Shown here: piece by piece, positions 58,341 through 64,000 of the stretch | Position numbering within the stretch: position 1 is the stretch's first letter | How the letters are laid out: every line of letters starts with the position of its first letter | NCBI GenBank assembly: GCA_014529385.2 | Contig: CM043943.1 | Location: forward strand, 156,608,747 to 156,672,746 | Direction: 5' to 3' | Source of the DNA: Adiantum capillus-veneris | Lineage: Eukaryota; Streptophyta; Polypodiopsida; Polypodiales; Pteridaceae | Length of the DNA stretch: 64,000 nt | Made by a program: the position numbers and the translations under genes | Notes under the pieces: generated by a model | Database searches by the model: none | What the model was told of the DNA's origin: nothing | The model's input: only the letters and a program-made list of their open reading frames with translations

Positions 58341-58421
58341 CACCAATTTTTGCTTCTGACCACACAGATTGGTCGGTGATGTGTTGGTGAATGTGTTGTG
58401 TAAGTTTCATGTGATTTGGAC

Positions 58422-58426
58422 AAGAT
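58422..58426. other. target-site duplication, left (A2)
   Basis: AAGAT, repeated at 63956-63960. Perfect 5-bp duplication. Confidence 0.93.
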
Positions 58427-58618
58427 TGTTGGGGTATAAAGCCCAATGTGGTCGCCCAGGTAAGTGGGTGGGCGGCCAGGTATGTACACATATTCTTTTG
58501 TAAAAACCTAATAAGAACTCACTATGCTCTACACATTACAGTAGAGCGAGTTCACCATATCGTCGTGCTCTTCTTCTCGCACTCTCTCTCGCGTCGCACT
58601 TCCGCTCGTACTCCTTCA
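58427..58618 (+). repeat. 5' LTR of A2 (192 bp)
   Basis: TGTTGGGGTATAAAGCCC ... CGTACTCCTTCA. Differs from its partner at about ten sites. Confidence 0.95.
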
Positions 58619-58620
58619 AC

Positions 58621-58634
58621 TCGTAGCAGAGCTC
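58621..58634 (+). promoter_or_regulatory. mutated primer binding site of A2
   Basis: TCGTAGCAGAGCTC in place of the TGGTATCAGAGCTC of A1: two mismatches in the part pairing with the tRNA 3' end. Confidence 0.75.
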
Positions 58635-59699
58635 AGATCGAGGCTCGGGGCAGCACTGCAAGAGGCTAGAGTCACCACCTCATATTGGAGTGAAATTCGA
58701 CAGGCGAAGACACGGCCCCAAATCTCGTGGGCTCACCCGAAGGGCCCGGTGTTGTCAGAATTTCATTCTGAGGTCATCTCGGCCACCGTTCAGCTTCGAC
58801 AAAGGTCTGCGCAGGCCATTTTCAACTACGTGGTCTCGACGGGTGCAGATCCGACTCTTCAAATTTGGGGTTTTTTGGCCTACGACTGCAGGTGCTGAGG
58901 ATATCGACACTCCCAGAGTGTTGATTTGTGGCTGTCTACACATCGAAGGACGGCTCACAGTTCTTGGAGGCGTGTCACATACGGCACGCGCGCATCTACA
59001 CACAGATTGTAGGCGACATCCACTAGTTCATCAGGTAGCTTGTGTTTGCCGCTTGATATTCCAGATTTCATCCTGACATTGCAGGTACTTCCACATGGGA
59101 TGTATTGTCAGAGATGATGTATGTTTGTTGAGGGTTTGCTGGCTGTGAGTCACGCAGCAAACAACCGCCGCAGCGGTTACAACATATAGTGGGAAATTTG
59201 TGGATGTATGACTTTGTGGGAAGTCTATGTACTGTCAGATTTACTGCAGCCTTTGTTGAGGGTCGAGTGAGGTTTTATTGAGCTGGGGGATTCTCGAATG
59301 TTGAGATCCTTTCGGTGATACAGGTCTTGGAGCGATCCCTCAAGCACCCTTAGATAGGCAGCTAGGATGTATTGACTGTGAGTTAGACAGTTGGGATTGC
59401 ATCTTTGCTTTACTGCCGTTGAGGGCAGTCTATGCTTACAGGACAGTGAGAGACAGTACAGGTGCAGGACAGGTTTACCCACAGCTTACAGTGTTAGAGA
59501 GACAGTGATTTTTGGAGCTGTTTTTTGGTCTGTTTTTAGTACACCAGAGCCATTTTACAAAGGAGACTCTGCCAAAATTTCTGCAAAATCTGAAGCTTTC
59601 TTGGTTCATTTGACAGGTTGATATTGGTTCAGAGGTCAGTTTACAGGGGAAACTCTGCCGAATTTTTCCCAGGAAAGTAAACTACTGTGAAGCGTAGCT
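58635..59699 (+). other. untranslated leader of A2
   Basis: About 1,065 bases. It includes 185 bases (58699-58883 region, between two CGAC copies) that A1 has lost, and two copies of the purine-rich motif (59552-59580 and 59640-59668). Confidence 0.75.
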
Positions 59700-62600
59700 A
59701 TGGCTGGATCACAGGACACTGCTCTTTACAATATCAAGAAGCTGGATGGAACCAATTTCCCATTGTGGAAGAAGCAGATTTGGCACGTGTTGGTACAAAA
59801 GAAGCAGATAAAACCTATAAAGCTCAAGGGGATAAAACTAGAAGATATGGACGAAGATGAATGGAGCGAAATGGATGAATTGGCACTTTCTACCATTATG
59901 CTGACTTTGGCAGAAAGCGTTTACTTCAATGTAGCAGATGAGATGTCGGCTTATCAAGCATGGTTAAAGCTGAGTGATCTTTATGAGAAGCAGAGTGCAG
60001 CTTCACAGGTATACTAGCTTAAGAAGCTTGTTGACTTGAAGATGAAAGAAGGGACACCTATGTCCAATCATCTGAATGAATTCAACACAATCTATAGTCA
60101 GTTGTCAGCTCAAGGTGTCAAGTTTGATGAACCTGTTAGAGCTATGTTCCTGTTGATCACATTGCTGAAAAGTTGGGACACTTTTCGCACAACTTTGAGT
60201 AATTCTAAACCTCCAGATGGTTTGAACATAGCAGGTGTAGAAGGAAGTTTGCTTACTGAAGAAACCAATAGAAAGACAATGGACAAAGGCAAAGGAACAG
60301 CCTTAGTTGTCAGGGGAAGGACCAAAGAAAAGTACAAAGGTGGAAAGAGGAATCAGTCTCGTAGCAAGTCCCGCAGTGCTAAATGCAAGAGTGACATAGA
60401 ATGCTACCATTGTGGCAAGAAGGGTCACATGAAAAGAGACTACAGAGAATGGAAAGCAGAAAAAGGCAAAGAGAAAGCTGAAGACCATGGTGAGAAGAAC
60501 AAGTCCTCAGTGAAGGTTCAAGAAATAAATGTGACAAACACTGTTGCAGAGGATGACAGTCTAGTGTCAGGAGACATCTACTTCTTGAAGAATACAATGG
60601 ACTCAGCTCTTCTTATAGCATCTGATGGAAATGCACTGAGTGACTGGATTATAGACTCAGGGGCATCACTTCATGTGTCTCCAAACAAGGAGTGGTTTAC
60701 TTCTTATGTGACCACTAAAGATCATGTTCGGCTAGGCAATGGGCAGACATGTGAGATCTTAGGTGTTGGAGATGTTCAATTGAAGTTTCAGAATGGCTCT
60801 TCTTTCACGCTGAAGAATGTGAGACATGTTCCCGCAATTACAAAGAGCTTGATCAACACAGGTTTACTTGATGATGCTGGCTACGTCACCATTTTTGGAC
60901 AGAACATGTGGAAGATATCCAAGGGTTCTATGACAGTAGCACATGGAGTAAAGTCTGGACGACTTTACATGATTTATGTATCAAATGTCTCTAAATATGT
61001 AATCAATGTAACCGAGCAGCCGAACGTTTCTTTGTGGCATAGCCAGTTAGGACATATGTCCAAGAAGGGAATGAAAATCTTGTCTCGTTCTGGTTATTTG
61101 CGTGGCTTTTCATTTAATGATTTTGAATTCTGTGAACATTGTCTGTATGGTAAGCAAACACAACAGCCACATAAGCATAGAAGCAGTAGAAGAGATACAC
61201 AGTTGGCACTTGTTCATAGTGATTTGTGTGGACCTATGCCTAACCTATCTCTAGGGGGAGCTTCTTACTTTATGACATTTATAGATGATTACTCGAGGAA
61301 AGTATGGGTTTACTTACTCAAGCACAAGGATGAAGCGTTTAGTGTTTTCAAAACGTTTGTGACACTTGTGGAGAATCAGAGTGGCAAGAAGCTTAAATGC
61401 TTATGCACTGACAATGGTGGAGAGTATGTTTCAAAGGCCTTTCAGGACTTTTGTGAGTCAAAAGGTATAAAACGTGAACTTACTGCTCCTTACAATCCTC
61501 CTCAAAATGGTGTTGCTGAGAGGATGAATAGGACCATACAAGAGAAGGTCAGAAGTATGTTGTCTAATGCACAACTGCCAAATGGGTTTTGCGCTGAAGC
61601 TGTATCAACAGTTGTTCATCTTGTAAATAGATCTCCTAGCAAGGTTTTGCAGAAGGATTCAGTGCCAGAGATGGTATGGTCAGGCAAGGTGCCCTCATAC
61701 AAGCATCTCAGAGTCTTTGGCTGTGAGGCATATACTCACGTTGCAAAGGAATTTAGGAACAAACTTGAGCCAAAGAGTAGAAAGTGCATCTTTCTAGGCT
61801 ATGGTAATTCTGGTGAGATGGGGTACAGACTTTGGGTTCCCGAATCCAGAAAGGTTGTCCGCAGCAATGATGTTCACTTGAATGAATCCAAATATCATTC
61901 TAAACCAGAGAGGGTTGAGGAGATTAGAAGAGTTGTCTTCCAAGAAGATAGACCTGCACGTGCAAGACAAAATGTCAGGGCTCAAGAGGAGCAAGATAGA
62001 GTGGAACCACAGGTTGTGGCTGAGCTTGAGCCACCTATTGTGCGTAGATCTGGACGTGTCACGCGACCTCCTGATAGGTTTGTTCCATCTATGAACTATG
62101 TCATGTTGACTGATTGCAATGAGCCTTCATGTTACAAGGAAGCAGTGCAAATGAAGGACTCCGGGAATTGGCAATTGGCCATGCAGTCAGAGATGACAGC
62201 TCTGCATAAAAACCAGACATGGAAGCTAGTTAAATTACCATGGGGCAAAAAGGCTCTACCCTGTAAATGGGTTTACAGGTATAAGATCACCGCTCATGAT
62301 AGTCAGCCAAAGCACAAAGCAAGGCGTGTTGCCAAGGGCTTTAAGCAAGAACAAGGCATTGACTTTGATGAAGTCTTCTCTCCGGTGGTCAAGATGACTA
62401 CATTGAGATGCTTTCTTGCATTGGTTGCCATATTAGATTTGGTGTTGCACTAAATGGATGTCAAGACAGCGTTCTTGCATGGTGATTTAGATGTGGAAAT
62501 TTACATGCAGCAGCCAGAAGGGTTTGTTGAGAAAGGAAAGGAAGATTGGGTATGCCAGTTGTTAAAGAGTCTTTATGGCTTAAAACAATCACCGAGGGCA

Positions 62601-63674
62601 TGGTACCATAAATTCCACAAGTTTATGCTTTCTCAAGGCTACAAATGTAGTGAGTTCGATCACTGTCTATATACAAAGAAGGCTAAGGATGGCAGTTGGC
62701 TGATCCTTATTTTGTATGTGGATGACATGTTGATTGCTGGCAAGCACTTGGAAGAAATTTCAGCTTTGAAGTCAAAGATGGCAAAATCGTTTGACATGAA
62801 AGACATGGGTGAGGCAAGTCATATACTTGGTATGCGCATTGAGAGAGACAGATCAAAGAAGTTGATTTGGTTATCTCAAACAGAGTATATTGACAAGGTT
62901 TTGCAACGTTTCAATATGGAGAAGGGAAAGGCACTGAGTGTTCCATTGCCACCATATGTGAAACTTAGCAAACAAGATTGTCCTGTGTCTGAGGAAGAAC
63001 AGGCTGAAATGGATAAGATTCCATATGCGTCTGCAGTGGGTAGTTTGATGTATGCAATGATTGCTACTCTCCCAGACATTGCATTTGCAGTGGGAGTAGT
63101 AAGTCGATACATGTCAAACCCAGGCAAGAAACATTGGGAGGCAGTGAAAGGAATATTGAGATACCTGAAAGCTACAAAGAGTATGCGTATATGCTATGGG
63201 AGTCAGGAGCTAAGTGTAAAGGGTTTTACAGACTCAGATTATGCAGGTGACTTAGACAACCGAAGTTCTACGTCAGGGTATGTCTTTACATTGGCTGGTG
63301 GAGCAGTATCATGGCGTTCTAGATTACAAGATTGTGTTACTCAGTCTACTACAGAGGCTGAGTATGTTGCAGCATCAGAGGCATGCAAAGAATCAATTTG
63401 GCTTAATCGACTAGTAACAGATTTGGGAATCAAAGAAGAGATGCCTGTGTTATATTGTGATAGTCAAAGTGCTATACAATTGGCTCGCAATCCAGTTTAT
63501 CACTCAAAGACAAAGCATGTGGATGTGAAGTATCATTTCATCAGGGAAATGCTCGAGGATAAACAACTTCAGCTTGTCAAAGTTCACACCACAGAAAATC
63601 TTGCTGATCTACTTACAAAAGGACTTCCCTCAGAGAGCTTTGCGCATTTTCGCAAGCAGTTAGGTGTAGGGTAG
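59700..63674 (+). pseudogene. copia gag-pol polyprotein of A2
   Basis: Single frame from ATG 59700 to TAG 63672-63674. Gag residues 1-230; zinc knuckle CYHCGKKGHMKRDY at 235-248, with Tyr (TAC 60441-60443) where the last Cys belongs; protease D319 in IIDSGASLHV; integrase finger H-x3-H and CEHC, catalytic D508 (VHSDLCGP), D571 (TDNGGEY), E607 (GVAERMNR); RT with YVDD at 1006-1009; RNase H with TDSDYAGD, EAEYVAAS, CDSQSAI. Interrupted by TAG at codon 106 (60015-60017; TGT in A1) and TAA at codon 918 (62451-62453; also in A1), the latter just before MDVKTAFLHGDL in the RT core. Apart from these two stops and the knuckle, it looks complete. Confidence 0.96.
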
Positions 63675-63752
63675 TACATCACTTCTCTACATCTCTTGTA
63701 TATTAGCTTGTATAGTAGCTTCTCTCACACTTAAAGTACCACATTGGACTTT

Positions 63753-63763
63753 AAGTGGGAGGT
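63753..63763 (+). promoter_or_regulatory. polypurine tract of A2
   Basis: AAGTGGGAGG immediately before the 3' LTR, identical to A1. Confidence 0.85.
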
Positions 63764-63955
63764 TGTTGGGGTATAAAGCCCAATGTGGTCGCCCAGGTAT
63801 GTGGGCGGGCCGCCAGGTATGTACACATATTCTTTTGTAAAAACTTAATAAGAACTCACTATGCTCTACACATTACAATAGAGCGAGTTCACCATATTGT
63901 CGTGCTCTTCCTCTCGCACTCTCTCTCGCGTCGCACTTTTGCTCATACTCCTTCA
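63764..63955 (+). repeat. 3' LTR of A2 (192 bp)
   Basis: TGTTGGGG ... CATACTCCTTCA, followed by AAGAT. It holds several apparent CpG-decay changes (for example TCCGCTCGT to TTTGCTCAT). Confidence 0.95.
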
Positions 63956-63960
63956 AAGAT

Positions 63961-64000
63961 TTGGTAGGTCTATGGCCGATTATTGCCTCTATGCCCTAAC
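63961..64000 (-). other. continuation of element E leader
   Basis: The sequence after the right AAGAT must be contiguous with 58421 in the pre-insertion state, so it belongs to the element E leader (or its 5' LTR). Only 40 bases are visible. Confidence 0.6.

Larger units (their letters stand above)
53165..58426 (-). mobile_element. LTR element E carrying a long unknown ORF and no pol
   Basis: Read on the minus strand. The 5' LTR is outside the window; a long leader (63961-64000, then 58426 down to 57566, interrupted by A2) leads to a reading frame from 57565 down to about 54150. A polypurine tract (54098-54110) and an LTR beginning TGTTAGAAGC at 54097 follow. No protease, integrase or RT motif is seen anywhere between leader and LTR. 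The sequence just before the polypurine tract (ATGTCGGGGACGACATAAG) is of a type common at the 3' end of plant LTR elements. I infer a non-autonomous LTR element. The left border 53165 (TGTTGG, minus CCAACA) is a best guess. Confidence 0.6.
57566..58426 (-). other. leader of element E with palindrome-bearing repeats
   Basis: No coding frame continues here. Three repeat units of about 284-298 bases carry a palindrome each (57731-57754, 58015-58038, 58316-58333). The first two units also share TTTTTCATCARAATG and GCTYATGGAACATGGCTAT. The leader is cut at 58426 by A2 and resumes at 63961. Confidence 0.7.
58427..63955 (+). mobile_element. Ty1/copia element A2, full-length, two in-frame stops
   Basis: Same family as A1, inserted in the leader of element E. 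LTRs 58427-58618 and 63764-63955 (192 bp each), leader, one polyprotein frame of 1,325 codons interrupted only by TAG and TAA, polypurine tract, AAGAT duplications. LTRs differ at about 10 of 192 positions, mostly C/G to T/A transitions, more than in A1 although the coding frame is better kept. The primer site is altered. It has the complete leader, including 185 bases lost from A1. Confidence 0.97.

Noticed and set aside
53165-58426. Element E ORF as an ordinary host gene
   Set aside because: Polypurine tract and LTR start follow the ORF directly, and the leader has element-like repeats; no splice signals are needed. Host origin remains possible but is less supported.

Overview
This is nuclear DNA of a land plant, from a repeat-rich and probably large genome. 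The evidence is LTR retrotransposons of plant Ty1/copia and Ty3/gypsy type with 5-bp target duplications and primer sites matching initiator tRNA-Met, extensive decay by point mutation and deletion, and one spliced-looking gene for a small plant-type membrane protein. I see no bacterial operons, rRNA, tRNA genes or CRISPR arrays. The species cannot be named from the sequence.

Layout. 1-~4.9 kb: right part of a gypsy-like element with gag (including a near-perfect 899-bp tandem duplication), a degenerate protease, no reverse transcriptase (RT) or integrase (IN), and a 3' LTR from 3795. 6.58-8.47 kb: two decayed copies of an LTR family (called D here) facing opposite ways; a third LTR fragment lies near 51.0 kb. 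9.95-12.13 kb: two 5'-truncated LINE-type copies in head-to-tail order, both ending in ATTTC-type tails. 12.1-19.6 kb: unassigned DNA with one 96-bp foldback. 19.6-20.8 kb: the only convincing host gene, on the minus strand, with a likely intron in the 5' leader. 21.2-22.2 kb: decayed minus-strand copia. 22.8-~26.1 kb: a copia-like element (C) lacking IN and RT. 29.0-34.4 kb and 58.4-64.0 kb: two full-length copies (A1, A2) of one copia family, each with 192-bp LTRs and a perfect 5-bp target duplication. 39.1-40.5 kb: a dense microsatellite block. 40.76-50.07 kb: a copia element (B2, minus strand) split by a second member of its family (B1, plus strand). 53.2-58.4 kb: a minus-strand LTR element (E) that carries, instead of pol, one very long reading frame of unknown function; A2 is inserted in its leader.

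How it fits together. Almost everything here is a record of retrotransposition. The most unusual items are: (i) element E, with about 1,130 codons of an unrecognised coiled-coil protein and 24-bp palindromes repeated in its leader; (ii) the A family, in which both copies share an in-frame TAA inside RT and the same broken zinc knuckle, so the parent was probably already defective and was copied in trans; (iii) a short purine-rich motif repeated in the leaders of families A and C and again at 37.7-38.6 kb.
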